Numbered from the stretch's first letter, positions 52,663 to 61,772 are shown. The stretch: DNA of 64,000 bases from CAWKDG01 sp963848355 (GCA_963848355.1 CAWKDG010000001.1:868001-932000), one strand, 5' to 3'. Translations and numbers: made by a program. The notes: generated by a model not told the origin, from the letters alone.

Positions 52663-53585
52663 CCGGGGCCGGGCGCGGGACGACCGGGTCGCCCGTCCTC
52701 GTGATGATGGCGGCGGGCGCGGCCCGGCGCTACGGCGGTTGCAAGCCCCTCGCTCCCGTCGGCCTGCACGGCGAGGCGGTCATCGACCTGAATGCGGGGG
52801 ACGCCGTCCGGGCCGGCTTCGGCGACATCGTCCTCATCCTCGGGCCGGCGACGGGGCCAGCCATCACCTACCACGTCCGGCGCTGCTGGCCGTCGTCGGT
52901 CCCGGTGTCGACGGCACTGCAGACCAATGCCCTCGGAACGGTCCACGCCGTGCTGAGCGCCCGGCCCATCGTCGGCGACCGCTCCTTCGCCGTCATCAAC
53001 GCCGACGACATCTACGGCGTCCCCGCCCTCGAGCTCCTGGCCCGGCACCTGACCACCATCTCGGACCACGCCCTCGTCTCCTACCGCCTGCGAGACACCG
53101 TGGTCACCGGCGATCCGGTCACGCGGGGCATGTGCCAGAGCGATGGCGACGGATGGCTGCAGACCATCGTCGAGAGGCGCCTGGTCACCCGCCACCACGA
53201 CGGGACCTTCACGGCCGACGACGGACTCGAGCCGAAGCAGCCGCCCGGTGACACCCCCGTCTCGATGAACCTCTGGGGCTTCACCCCGGCCATCTGGCCA
53301 TTTCTGGAAGAGGCGTTCGAACGGGTCCATCCGGAACTGGGGCCCGACGGGACGACACCGGACGGGGCCCCCACCTCGGCCACCGAGGTCCTGCTGCCCG
53401 AAGTGGTGGCCGAGATGATCAGCGGCGCGCCGGCCGGCGACGGGGACGGACGCCGGGTCCGGGTCCTCGAAGGCAGCGGACGCTGCGTCGGGGTCACCCA
53501 CGCCGACGACCTGCCCGTCGTGCGGATGGAGCTGGCCGAGATGGTCGGCCAGGGTCTCCGGGCCGAAGGACCATGGGGGTCGTGA
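52650..53585 (+). CDS. Nucleotidyltransferase (sugar-phosphate type)
   Basis: 311 residues. The GT-A nucleotidyltransferase start VMMAAGAARRYGGCKPLAPV binds NTP, and FAVINADDIYGVPALELLA carries the metal Asp. A later MNLWGFTPAIWPFLEEAF segment is common in this group. The product may be an NDP-sugar. ATG 52650 lies 13 bases inside the fabH-like gene, so coupling is likely; its product may serve the GH20-like gene downstream. Confidence 0.8.
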   Translation: MGGLTGAGRGTTGSPVLVMMAAGAARRYGGCKPLAPVGLHGEAVIDLNAGDAVRAGFGDIVLILGPATGPAITYHVRRCWPSSVPVSTALQTNALGTVHAVLSARPIVGDRSFAVINADDIYGVPALELLARHLTTISDHALVSYRLRDTVVTGDPVTRGMCQSDGDGWLQTIVERRLVTRHHDGTFTADDGLEPKQPPGDTPVSMNLWGFTPAIWPFLEEAFERVHPELGPDGTTPDGAPTSATEVLLPEVVAEMISGAPAGDGDGRRVRVLEGSGRCVGVTHADDLPVVRMELAEMVGQGLRAEGPWGS

Positions 53586-53661
53586 CCTGACGACCCCGTC
53601 CCCCGTCGCCGGCGGCGGGCACCGTCAACCGGTCCTGCTCCCCCGGCCACGTTCGATCGAG

Positions 53662-55368
53662 ATGGCCCCCGACGGGGGGCGCGTGGCCGACAGCGCCGTC
53701 ACCGAGACCCGTGACCAAACGCTTCGGGTCGAGGGCTACCACCTCGAGGTGGCGGACGACGGTATCCGCCTCACGGCGGCCGACGACGCCGGCGCCCGCC
53801 ATGGCCGCGCCACCCTGGACCAACTCCGCCGTACCGACACCGACGGCGGCACCGTTCCCGCCTGCCGCATCCTCGACTGGCCCGACTTCGCCGTCCGCGG
53901 CGTCATGCTCGACGTGGCTCGCGACCGGGTCCCCACCCTCGAGTCGCTCTTCGCCCTCGTCGACCGCCTGGCCGGGTGGAAGCTCAATCAATTGCAGCTC
54001 TACACCGAGCACACCTTCGCTTATGCCGGTCACGAGGAGGTCTGGCGCCGGGCGAGCCCCTATACGGCCGACGACATCCGCGCCATCGACAGCCACTGCC
54101 GGTCACGCGGCGTCGAGCTGGTGGCCAACCAGAACACGCTGGGCCACTTCGAACGGTGGCTGCGCCACGACCGCTACCGGCCCCTCGCCATCGCGCCGGA
54201 CGGCTTCGAGTGGGTCTTCGGGGTCAGGCGGTCGCCCATGACCCTCGATCCCGCCAACGACCAGGCCTTCGCCCTCGTCTCCGACCTGCTCGGACAGCTG
54301 GTCCCGGTGATCGACAGTCCCCGCGTCCACATCGGCCTCGACGAACCCTGGGAGCTGGCGCCCGAACGCCGTCCCGAGTGGGTCGACTGGCTCCGGCGCC
54401 TGGTGGCGCTGCCGGTGATGGCCGACCGCCAGCCTCTGGTCTGGGGTGACGTCCTGGCCGGCGACCCCGCGCTGCTCGAGGGGCTCCCTCCTGGGGTCAC
54501 CGTCTGTGAGTGGGGGTACGAGGACGACCACCCTTTCGCCGAGCGGGTCGAACGCCTGGCCGCCGCCGGTGTCCCGTTCTGGATGAGTCCGGGGACCTCG
54601 AGCTGGCTCTCGATCTCCGGCCGGGTGGAGAACATGCTCGGCAACATCCGGGGCGCGGCGGTGGCCGGTCTGGCCCACGGGGCTTCGGGGATCCTCACCA
54701 CCGACTGGGGCGACATGGGTCACCATCAGCAACCGGTGGTGAGCGAACCGGGCCTGGCGGCGGCGGCCGCCTTCAGCTGGTGCGTCGACGCCCATGCCTC
54801 GCTGGACCTCGACGCGTTGGCCGCCATGCTCGACGCCCACGCCTTCGACGATCCGGCCGGAGCCGTCGGCGGCGCCCTCGTCACCGTCGGACGCATTCCC
54901 CGGCTGATGACGCCGCAGGTCCCGAACATGTCGGCCCTCGTCTTCTCGATCCTGTTGCCGCAGTGGCGCGTCGGGCGCGGGGCGACGCGCGGCCTCACCG
55001 ACGACGATCTCGACCGGGTGACCGGCGCCCTGGACGAGGCCGAGGCGGCCGTCGGCCACGCCCGACCACGGCGCCCCGACGCCGGTCTCGTCCTCGACGA
55101 GATCCGGGCCACTCTGGGCCTTCTCCGGCTGGCCTGCTCTGACGCCCGCCTGCGCCTCCGGGGTGACGGAAGCCTGTCGTCGGTGGCCGCCTCCGACCGT
55201 GCCGTCCTGTCCGCCGAGCTCGACGCCGTCATCTCCGAACACCGGCGGCTTTGGGGGCAGGCCTTCCGACCGGGGGGTCTCGACGACAGCGTGGCGTGGT
55301 TCGAGCACCTCCGTTCGTGCTACGCCACCGGCGAGGCGGACAGGAGCTGGTTCGGCCCCACCGCCTGA
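53662..55368 (+). CDS. GH20-like beta-N-acetylhexosaminidase family protein
   Basis: 568 residues from ATG 53662. The GH20 barrel starts LDWPDFAVRGVMLDVARDRV; the catalytic pair fits VHIGLDEPWELA (usual HxGGDE). Upstream in the same frame LLPRPRSIE precedes the ATG, which is the expected first strand of the GH20 N domain, so the true start is probably upstream (CTG 53587 or a start hidden by an indel). No signal peptide is visible, so substrates would be cytosolic amino-sugar compounds. Confidence 0.78.
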   Translation: MAPDGGRVADSAVTETRDQTLRVEGYHLEVADDGIRLTAADDAGARHGRATLDQLRRTDTDGGTVPACRILDWPDFAVRGVMLDVARDRVPTLESLFALVDRLAGWKLNQLQLYTEHTFAYAGHEEVWRRASPYTADDIRAIDSHCRSRGVELVANQNTLGHFERWLRHDRYRPLAIAPDGFEWVFGVRRSPMTLDPANDQAFALVSDLLGQLVPVIDSPRVHIGLDEPWELAPERRPEWVDWLRRLVALPVMADRQPLVWGDVLAGDPALLEGLPPGVTVCEWGYEDDHPFAERVERLAAAGVPFWMSPGTSSWLSISGRVENMLGNIRGAAVAGLAHGASGILTTDWGDMGHHQQPVVSEPGLAAAAAFSWCVDAHASLDLDALAAMLDAHAFDDPAGAVGGALVTVGRIPRLMTPQVPNMSALVFSILLPQWRVGRGATRGLTDDDLDRVTGALDEAEAAVGHARPRRPDAGLVLDEIRATLGLLRLACSDARLRLRGDGSLSSVAASDRAVLSAELDAVISEHRRLWGQAFRPGGLDDSVAWFEHLRSCYATGEADRSWFGPTA

Positions 55369-55438
55369 CCTGCAGGATCAACAGCCGATGGCGCCGGTAG
55401 TCTGTGACCAGGACCGATACGAGGAGCGGGGCCGGGAC

Positions 55439-56365
55439 ATGGGCCGAGGGACGAGCCGCACACGGCGTCTGACCGTGACGCTCGGTGTGAACGTCGCCCT
55501 GGCGGCCGGGCAGGTCGTGGCCGGCGTCGTGGCCCATTCGACGGGTCTGTTGGCCGATGCCGGGCACAACGTCACCGACGTCGCCGGCATCACCATGGCC
55601 CTCGTCGCCGTCCGCTTCGCCCTGCGCCCGCGCAGCCCCGCCCATTCCTTCGGCTACCACCGCGGCGCCATCCTGGCCGCCCTGGCCAACGCCGCCATCA
55701 TCGCGGCGGTCACCGTGGCCATCGTGGCCGTCGGGGTCGACCGTCTCCTGCACCCCCGCCCGGTCGAGGGGGGCGTCGTGGTCGCCGTGGCCGCCGGTGC
55801 CTTCCTGCTGAACGCCTCGGCCGCCCTGCTGATGCGCGAGAGGCACCCGGATCTGAACATGCGGGCCGCCACCTTCCACATGACGGCCGACGCCGCCGCC
55901 TCCCTGGTGGTGGCGGCGGCGGGGGCTCTGATCCTGGTCGACGCCCGACTGCGCTGGGCCGACCCCGTCGCCTCGCTCGCCGTGGGCACGCTCATCATCG
56001 TCGAGGCCTACCGGCTACTGCGCGCCAGCCTGGCCATCCTCCTCGAGTCGGCACCGGCCGACCTCGACCTCGCCGCGCTCACCGGAGCCATGGTCACCAT
56101 CCCCGGGGTGGCCGAGGTCCACGACCTCCACGTCTGGAGCTTGTCGAGCGAGGTCCGGGCACTGTCGGCCCACGTCGTCGTGGTCGGTCATCCCTCGCTG
56201 GAACAGGCCCAGCTCATCGGCGACCAGGTCAAGGCGGCGGTGGCCGGACCGTTCACCATCGCCCATACCACGCTGGAGCTCGAGTGCGAACGGTGCACCG
56301 ACGAGGAGTCCGACCCCTGCCTCATGGACTCTCTCTCCGGTCCCCCCGCCACCGGCGATCGGTGA
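55439..56365 (+). CDS. Cation diffusion facilitator (zinc-type efflux)
   Basis: 308 residues and six membrane helices. Zinc site residues are in LLADAGHNVTDVAG (helix 2) and FHMTADAAASLVV (helix 5), the D/H-HD pattern of Zn2+/Cd2+ exporters. The cytoplasmic domain has VHDLHVWSLSSEVRALSAHV, and the tail has ECERCTDEESDPC, extra Cys that may bind metal. ATG 55439 is preferred; ATG 55388 is in frame but a TAGTCT -10 lies after it. It overlaps the acylphosphatase start as GTGA. Confidence 0.88.
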   Translation: MGRGTSRTRRLTVTLGVNVALAAGQVVAGVVAHSTGLLADAGHNVTDVAGITMALVAVRFALRPRSPAHSFGYHRGAILAALANAAIIAAVTVAIVAVGVDRLLHPRPVEGGVVVAVAAGAFLLNASAALLMRERHPDLNMRAATFHMTADAAASLVVAAAGALILVDARLRWADPVASLAVGTLIIVEAYRLLRASLAILLESAPADLDLAALTGAMVTIPGVAEVHDLHVWSLSSEVRALSAHVVVVGHPSLEQAQLIGDQVKAAVAGPFTIAHTTLELECERCTDEESDPCLMDSLSGPPATGDR

Positions 56366-56634
56366 GCGGGGTCCGCCGCCGGGTGGTGGTGGCCGGCCGG
56401 GTCCAGGCCGTGGGGTTCCGGGTCTCGTGCGCCCGCCGGGCCACCGATGCGGGCCTGGGCGGCTGGGTGTCCAACCTCCCCGACGGGCGCGTCGAAGCCG
56501 TCTTCGAGGGCCCCGCCGACGCGGTGGACGGCCTCGTCGCATGGTGTCGCGCCGGCCCCCCGATGGCCCGGGTCACCACCGTCGCCGTCACCGACGAGCC
56601 CGTCCTCGGCGAGACCCGGTTCGTGATCAGGTAG
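56362..56634 (+). CDS. acyP: Acylphosphatase
   Basis: 90 residues. VVVAGRVQAVGFRVSCARRA holds the catalytic Arg and LGGWVSNLPDGRVEAVFEG the catalytic Asn. It hydrolyses acyl phosphates. GTG 56362 overlaps the CDF stop (GTGA). Its stop is immediately followed by the stop of the convergent gene. Confidence 0.93.
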   Translation: MSGVRRRVVVAGRVQAVGFRVSCARRATDAGLGGWVSNLPDGRVEAVFEGPADAVDGLVAWCRAGPPMARVTTVAVTDEPVLGETRFVIR

Positions 56635-57540
56635 TCATCGCAGGCGCCGGGCACGGCCCGGTGGCGGCGGGGGCACGAGCCCGGGGTGCAACACCGAGGC
56701 CAACAGCTCCACCCCGTCGACCACCCGCGGTCCGGGCCGGGAGAAGTAGGCGCTGCCGTCGAGGGCCCAGACCTCCGAGGCCGCGGCCAGCTCCGGTCGG
56801 GCGAGCAACTCGGATCCCTCGGCCACGGCCTCTTCCAGCCCGTACCCACAGGGGGCGACGACCACCACGTCGACGTCGGCCGCGGCAATCTCGTCCCAGG
56901 CCACCCGCTCCGACGGACGTCCGGGGGCGGCCAGGAGCGACGTCCCCCCGGCGGCGTCGACCATCTCCGGGACCCAGTGGCCCCCCAGGAAGGGCGGGTC
57001 GGACCACTCAAGCTCGAGGACCCGGCGTCTGGCGGCCCCCGACGTCCGTCGCCGCACCTCGTCGACCCGGCCGCTGAGAACCTCGGCCACGGCCCTTCCG
57101 CGCCCGGGGACGCCCGCCGCGATGGCCACCGCCGTCACGGCCGCGATCACCTCGGCAAGTGTCGTCGGGTCGAGCGACACCACGTCGGCCCGGCACCCGA
57201 GACGATCGAGGGCGTCGGTGACATCACCCGACGAGACGGCGCAGACCCGGCACAGATCCTGGGCCAGGATCAGGTCCGGTCGCAGCGCCCTGATGAGATC
57301 TTCGTCGAGGCGGTAGAGCGGTTCCCCCGAGGCGACGAGGGTGGCCACTGCACCGTCGATCTGCGCAGCGGACAGGGCCGGCGTCTGCGACGACATCCCC
57401 ACGGTCGGAAACGAGACCACCGGCTTGTCACGCGCCGCGGGTGGATAATCGCATTCGGCGGTGACGGCGACGAGAGAGTCGTCGAGTCCCAGGGCAAAGA
57501 CGATCTCGGTCGCGGAGGGAAGCAACGACAGGATCCGCAC
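56635..57540 (-). CDS. Cobalamin-binding (BtuF-like) periplasmic-binding-fold protein
   Basis: 301 residues. RILSLLPSATEIVFALGL at the start and LRPDLILAQDLCRVCAVS, LELEWSDPPFLGGHWVPEM later are typical of the ABC-type cobalamin-binding family. There is no signal peptide, as in a common bacterial subgroup, and no permease or ATPase gene nearby. GTG 57540 has AGAGGGG about nine bases upstream. Confidence 0.82.
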   Translation of the reverse strand: MRILSLLPSATEIVFALGLDDSLVAVTAECDYPPAARDKPVVSFPTVGMSSQTPALSAAQIDGAVATLVASGEPLYRLDEDLIRALRPDLILAQDLCRVCAVSSGDVTDALDRLGCRADVVSLDPTTLAEVIAAVTAVAIAAGVPGRGRAVAEVLSGRVDEVRRRTSGAARRRVLELEWSDPPFLGGHWVPEMVDAAGGTSLLAAPGRPSERVAWDEIAAADVDVVVVAPCGYGLEEAVAEGSELLARPELAAASEVWALDGSAYFSRPGPRVVDGVELLASVLHPGLVPPPPPGRARRLR

Positions 57541-57578
57541 CAGTGGCCCCTCTGGTCTTGGCTGTCACGGACAGCGGT

Positions 57579-57848
57579 TCACGCGACGCGGTTCGCACGC
57601 CAGACGCGGCGAGGCCCCGAGTAGCCGGTTCGGCCGAAACCGCCCGTGCTCCTCGGGGCCCGCGCCCTCGGCGAGACAGGCTGCCCCGCACCCGAGGCCG
57701 GACGACCCCTGGCGTGGGCGTTGCACCTCTCGGTCCCAGGGAACCTCCTGATGCAGCACCGCCAAGCCTTACCGGTGAACCCGTCTCCTCGCGTGCGCTC
57801 GGTGATCTCGCCTTTCAGCGATCTCTCCGGCCGTCGCTCGGTCGTCAT
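57579..57848 (-). CDS. Small Cys/His zinc-finger-like protein, tentative
   Basis: 89 residues. The segment FTGKAWRCCIRRFPGTERC followed by NAH fits the pattern T-x2-G-x2-C-xn-PG-x3-C-x2-H, known from small HGG/DUF5763-like proteins. The remaining C-terminal half is low complexity. ATG 57848 has GAGAAG nine bases upstream. It lies alone between divergent genes; a structured RNA in the same stretch is the alternative. Confidence 0.4.
   Translation of the reverse strand: MTTERRPERSLKGEITERTRGDGFTGKAWRCCIRRFPGTERCNAHARGRPASGAGQPVSPRARAPRSTGGFGRTGYSGPRRVWRANRVA
57622..57668. other. Nested hairpin inside the 57541-58042 gap
   Basis: GGCCCCGAG pairs with CTCGGGGCC as an outer stem and CGGTT with AACCG inside. 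The whole gap of 502 bases between the BtuF-like and cupin genes holds only the tentative small gene, this hairpin, and a short lower-GC stretch (57840-57990). Confidence 0.35.
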
Positions 57849-58042
57849 TCATTCGGCTTCTCACACTGTGCGCCGCGACCCCCCGAGCGGTCAAGATCCC
57901 AACGGGAAATCCCTATGTTGTCCGGAGAATTCAGCCGTCTGTCCCCAGGCGAACCGAGGATATCCCCAGAAAGATCCGAGTCATCCCCAGGTCACCCACA
58001 ACCGGTGCGGCACGCGCCGCGCCGGTGACCGATACTGGTGAC

Positions 58043-59017
58043 ATGACGCACGCGCCGGGAGTGGGGATCACGAGCGCCGACGACACGGTGCACGCCGGCC
58101 TCGCCGTCGAGGACTGGACCGGTGACGCTGTCTTCCACGAGTACAGCGCGGCGGTCGATCCACTACGCGTCGGCGCCATTTCTCGCGTTCCGATCCATTG
58201 CTTCCCGGCCGCGCTCCACGCGTCGGGGCCCACCCGGACCATCGCCCTCGACCTGTCGCCCGTCCTCGGCACGGCCGTCCCGGCCACCGGACCGTCGCTC
58301 CTGGCCCAATTCCTCCGCATCAACGCCGGCACGTCGCTCGACACCGCCCCCGTCGCCACCAGTGAGCTCGTCTACTGCCTGGGCGGACGGGGGCGGCTCG
58401 ACATCGCTGGTGGCGGATCCGTCGCCTGGCAGCCCGGGGACGTGATCACGCTGCCGGCCGGCTGCCGCGCCCGCTACCGGGCCGACGACGACGCCGTGCT
58501 CTACCACGTCGACGACTCCCCCCTCCTCGCCTACCTCAGGGTCGTGCCCACGCCGGCGGCGTTCGGCCCCACCCTCTTCGACGGCCGCGTGGCCCGGGCC
58601 CGTCTCGAGGCGGTGGCGGCGGAACCGGGCGCCGGCGAGCGCAGCCGGGTGGCCGTCCTCCTCGGCAACGCCCGCAACGCCCAGACGCTGACGGCCACCC
58701 ACACCCTGTGGGCCATGCTCGGGGTCCTGCCCGACGGATCCGTCCAACGACCCCACCGCCATCAGAGCCTCGCCCTCGACCTCATCGTCGACTGCCGCCC
58801 GGGCTGCTACAGCCTGGTCGGCGACACCCTCGGTGACGACGGCGCCATCGCCGGTGCCGAGCGGGTCGACTGGGAACCGGGCGGCGCCTTCGTCACTCCT
58901 CCGGGCCTGTGGCACAGCCACCACAACGAGTCCGGGGCCCCCGCCCACCTTCTCCCCGTCCAGGACGCCGGCCTCCACACCTACCTTCGCACGCTCGACA
59001 TCCGGTTCACGACGTAG
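58043..59017 (+). CDS. Bicupin protein (gentisate dioxygenase-like)
   Basis: 324 residues with two cupin domains. The first has SELVYCLGGRGRLDIAGG and WQPGDVITLPAG; the second has RPHRHQSLALDLIVDC and PPGLWHSHHNESG with likely metal His. It is placed in the gentisate 1,2-dioxygenase-like group by layout, but the first cupin lacks a clear His pair. ATG 58043 is chosen because GATACT lies seven to eight bases upstream; GTG 58025 is in frame. Confidence 0.75.
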   Translation: MTHAPGVGITSADDTVHAGLAVEDWTGDAVFHEYSAAVDPLRVGAISRVPIHCFPAALHASGPTRTIALDLSPVLGTAVPATGPSLLAQFLRINAGTSLDTAPVATSELVYCLGGRGRLDIAGGGSVAWQPGDVITLPAGCRARYRADDDAVLYHVDDSPLLAYLRVVPTPAAFGPTLFDGRVARARLEAVAAEPGAGERSRVAVLLGNARNAQTLTATHTLWAMLGVLPDGSVQRPHRHQSLALDLIVDCRPGCYSLVGDTLGDDGAIAGAERVDWEPGGAFVTPPGLWHSHHNESGAPAHLLPVQDAGLHTYLRTLDIRFTT

Positions 59018-59471
59018 GCCCGCGGCCCCTCTCGCCCGCCTCGAGCAGCCGGGCGATCTCGGCCACCTCGTCGGCCACCGACCGGGCGAACCACGCCCGG
59101 GCCACGGCATCGTGCAGCCACCCGAGCGGACCACGGCCCAGGTCCAGCTCCTCCACGTGGCGCAGGCGCGTGCCGTCCGCCACCGCCTCGATCTCGAACC
59201 AGGCGTGGAGGGACCGGGGGACGCCGTGCTCCAGGGTGACGTCGATCGACGACGGCCGCGTCCAGCGGTAGCGGGTGATGACCGAGCCCGGAAAGAGGCC
59301 CATGAACTTCCCGTCCTCTCGGGCCACCATGCCGTCGGGCGTGTCGGCCAACTTCGTGACCCACACCATCTTGGTATCGGCCTTCGTGTACTGGGCGGGA
59401 TCGAGAACGAAGTCGAAGACGTCGTCGGGGGTGACGCCACGGACCACGGCCACGCCCTCACCGCGGATCAC
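59007..59471 (-). CDS. SRPBCC (polyketide cyclase/START-like) protein
   Basis: 154 residues of the SRPBCC fold, which binds hydrophobic ligands in a deep pocket. GVTPDDVFDFVLDPAQYTKA at the start and DGTRLRHVEELDLGRGPLGW late are typical. Ligand unknown. It overlaps the convergent cupin gene by 11 bases and follows the P450 gene after 89 bases. Confidence 0.82.
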   Translation of the reverse strand: MIRGEGVAVVRGVTPDDVFDFVLDPAQYTKADTKMVWVTKLADTPDGMVAREDGKFMGLFPGSVITRYRWTRPSSIDVTLEHGVPRSLHAWFEIEAVADGTRLRHVEELDLGRGPLGWLHDAVARAWFARSVADEVAEIARLLEAGERGRGPTS

Positions 59472-59500
59472 AGAATCGTCGTCCTCACAGTGCTGCCACC

Positions 59501-59545
59501 TTCACAGAGCCGTCGTTCACAGAGCCGTCGTTCACAGAGCCGTCC
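59501..59545. repeat. Three tandem copies of a 15-bp unit
   Basis: TTCACAGAGCCGTCG occurs three times head to tail, the last copy ending in C. It lies between the P450 and SRPBCC genes. On the minus strand it reads as NDGSV repeats in one frame, without a clear gene. Confidence 0.85.
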
Positions 59546-59560
59546 TCATCGGCATCGGAG

Positions 59561-60871
59561 TCAGTTTCGCACGCGGTAGCGCACGACACAGGGGCGCGCC
59601 GCACGGGCCACACCACCGATCTGACGGGACCGGGGCCGGGCGCCGGCGAAGCGGGGCTCGAGGTCGAAGCGTTCGAGCAGGGCCCGTACGGCGATGACGA
59701 TGGCCGAGATGGAGAAGCGCTGCGCGGGGCAGGTGTGGATGCCATGACCGAAGGTGCTCACGACCTCCTTGGCCGGGAGCACCACCGACGGGGCCAGACG
59801 GCGCCCCTGGTAGTGGGCGAGGTCGAAGGCGTCGAGTCCGGGGGCGGCCGAGGTGTTGGTGACCGAAAGCATCGTCGTGATCATGACCCCGGGGTCGACG
59901 CGGTAGCTCCGGACCCCGTCGTCCAGGTCGACGGGACGCAGGACCTGGCGCAAGGTGATGGACCGCTGGGCCATCCGAATCGACTCGTAGGCCGCCCTCT
60001 CGAGTAGCCCGTCCTCATTGGCGCGCACACGGGACATGGCGTCGGGGTGTAGCAGAAGGTTGACGAGCGTCCACGCAAGTGCGGCGTAGAGGTTCGACTG
60101 CGAGCCCATATGGATGAGGATGAGATCGCGCGCCACCTGGACGTCGCGTTCGTCGGGCGGTAGGTCGTCGAACGACCGGTACAGCTGGGCCAGGAAGTCG
60201 TCGCCGTCGACGCCGCCACGCCGACGTCCGGCCCAGATCTCGGCCACCACCGCTTCGATCCCGTGCATGGCGCGACGCTCGAGCACCTTGCCGCTGGCCG
60301 TGGAGAGAAGGGTCCGGGCCGGGCGCACGAACGCCTCGGAGGCGTCGAGCCGGTCGAACAGCGGCACCAGCCGCGCCATGTACGAGGGCGACGCCGCTTC
60401 GACGCCGGCCCACGACGCCAGCCCGAGGCGGTGTCCGAGGCGCCGGGACTCGGTGAAGATCTCGAAGCTCCCGGCGTCGCCGAGGGCGTCGATCTCCATG
60501 GCCACCGCCTCCTCGAGGTTGCCCAGGTAGCGCTCGGTCTCCTGGCGACCGAACAGGTCATGGGGGGTGTTGCGACGGCCGGCGAAGAGTTCGTCGGGGA
60601 CCTTCCGGCGGATGAGCTCGAACGTCGCCAGTCCGAAGCTGGCCTCGTGCTCGGCGAACCCGTACAGCGAACGCACGCCCTCGGCCGAGAACACGCACAG
60701 GAGTCGGTGGCCGGCAACGTCGACGATGAAGGTGTCCCCCCACTCGGCGCGTCGTCGTCGAAGGTGAGCGGTCGGGTCCCGCAGCATGGACCAGGCACCG
60801 CGGGCCCGGTCCACCGCTCCCCCGGCGCCAAGAGGCATCGGATGGACCTCGGGCAGAGGCCGGCCGGACAC
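59561..60871 (-). CDS. Cytochrome P450
   Basis: 436 residues. Heme-binding loop VSTFGHGIHTCPAQRFSIS, where the residue two after the ligand region that is usually Gly (CxG) is Ala after Pro (CPA). The ExxR pair fits YESIRM. The I helix region is RDLILIHMGSQSNLYAALAW, lacking the usual (A/G)GxxT acid-alcohol pair, which raises a question about normal oxygen activation. No membrane anchor. GTG 60871; ATG 60838 is also in frame. Substrate unknown. Confidence 0.85.
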   Translation of the reverse strand: MSGRPLPEVHPMPLGAGGAVDRARGAWSMLRDPTAHLRRRRAEWGDTFIVDVAGHRLLCVFSAEGVRSLYGFAEHEASFGLATFELIRRKVPDELFAGRRNTPHDLFGRQETERYLGNLEEAVAMEIDALGDAGSFEIFTESRRLGHRLGLASWAGVEAASPSYMARLVPLFDRLDASEAFVRPARTLLSTASGKVLERRAMHGIEAVVAEIWAGRRRGGVDGDDFLAQLYRSFDDLPPDERDVQVARDLILIHMGSQSNLYAALAWTLVNLLLHPDAMSRVRANEDGLLERAAYESIRMAQRSITLRQVLRPVDLDDGVRSYRVDPGVMITTMLSVTNTSAAPGLDAFDLAHYQGRRLAPSVVLPAKEVVSTFGHGIHTCPAQRFSISAIVIAVRALLERFDLEPRFAGARPRSRQIGGVARAARPCVVRYRVRN

Positions 60872-61011
60872 GGGCGGAGCCTATCGGCGTACCGTCGCCG
60901 TGCCCGGGGCCGACCATTTCACGGCGCCGCGGCCCATCTGGCGACACGGCGGGCGGTACCGTGGAGGGATCGTGCTCTGCCGCCGGGCACGACCGACCCC
61001 CGATCCCCGAT

Positions 61012-61689
61012 GTGACCACCACCCTGCACCCACCCGGCGACGCACCGGGGAGCGCCCCCCGCCGGACGCGCGGCGGACACGAAGTACCCCGGGGGGCCTC
61101 GTTCTCGGTCGCCTGTGCCATCCTCGGCACCGCCTTCCTCGGCGGGCTCGTCCTGGCCGTCGAACCGGGGCAGAACGCCATCGACACCTGGGGCTTCCAC
61201 GTCTTCTCCCATGCGCTGCGAACGGGGTTCTTCCGCGCCATTGCCGACCTCGGCCTGGGCCCGGTGACCGCCGGCGTCGCCGTCGTCGCCGGCGCCGTGA
61301 GCCTGAGGCGAGACCCACGCCGGACCGTCGCCTGCCTGGGCGGGCCCGCCCTGGCCGTCGAGTTGGCGGAGCTGATGAAGATCGTCGTGGGCCGGCGGTT
61401 CGAGGGAGTGCTGTGCTGGCCCTCTGGATCGGAGGCGGCGGTGGCGGCGGTGGTCACCGTCATCGTCCTCGTCACGCGTGGACCGGCCCGGTGGGCGGCG
61501 GTCGTCCTCGGTGCGGCGGCCATCGTGCTCGAGATCATCGCCCTGGTGGCATTCCGCTGGCACTACCTGACCGACGCCTTCGGCGGTGTCCTGGTGGGAG
61601 TGGGGTGCGTCCTGCTCGTTGACGCCGTCGTCCACCGAATCCGGCTCCCGCGTAGACGCCAGCCGACGGCCCGATCCGACCTCCTCTGA
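61012..61689 (+). CDS. PAP2-like membrane phosphatase, altered motif
   Basis: About 225 residues with five or six membrane helices. The three motifs are present in altered form: KIVVGRRF (usually K-x6-RP), WPSGSEAAVAAVV (usually PSGH) and FRWHYLTDAFGGVLVG (SR-x5-H-x3-D). The PSGH histidine is Ser here, so catalysis may be reduced or different. The start is unsure: GTG 61012 is chosen, GTG 60961 is in frame. Confidence 0.75.
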   Translation: MTTTLHPPGDAPGSAPRRTRGGHEVPRGASFSVACAILGTAFLGGLVLAVEPGQNAIDTWGFHVFSHALRTGFFRAIADLGLGPVTAGVAVVAGAVSLRRDPRRTVACLGGPALAVELAELMKIVVGRRFEGVLCWPSGSEAAVAAVVTVIVLVTRGPARWAAVVLGAAAIVLEIIALVAFRWHYLTDAFGGVLVGVGCVLLVDAVVHRIRLPRRRQPTARSDLL

Positions 61690-61772
61690 TCTCGCCGACG
61701 GCAGGCACACAGGGTGGCGCCCCGGCGTGCGTGATCGGAGTCCGCAACGAGGCGAGTACCCTGGAGAGGTCC

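Noticed and set aside
57541..57790. Cobalamin riboswitch before the BtuF-like gene (GCCACTG next to the start, GGTGCAACGCC upstream)
   Set aside because: The B12 box and the order of conserved blocks do not fit well, and a small Cys/His reading frame covers the same stretch. A covariance-model search would settle it.
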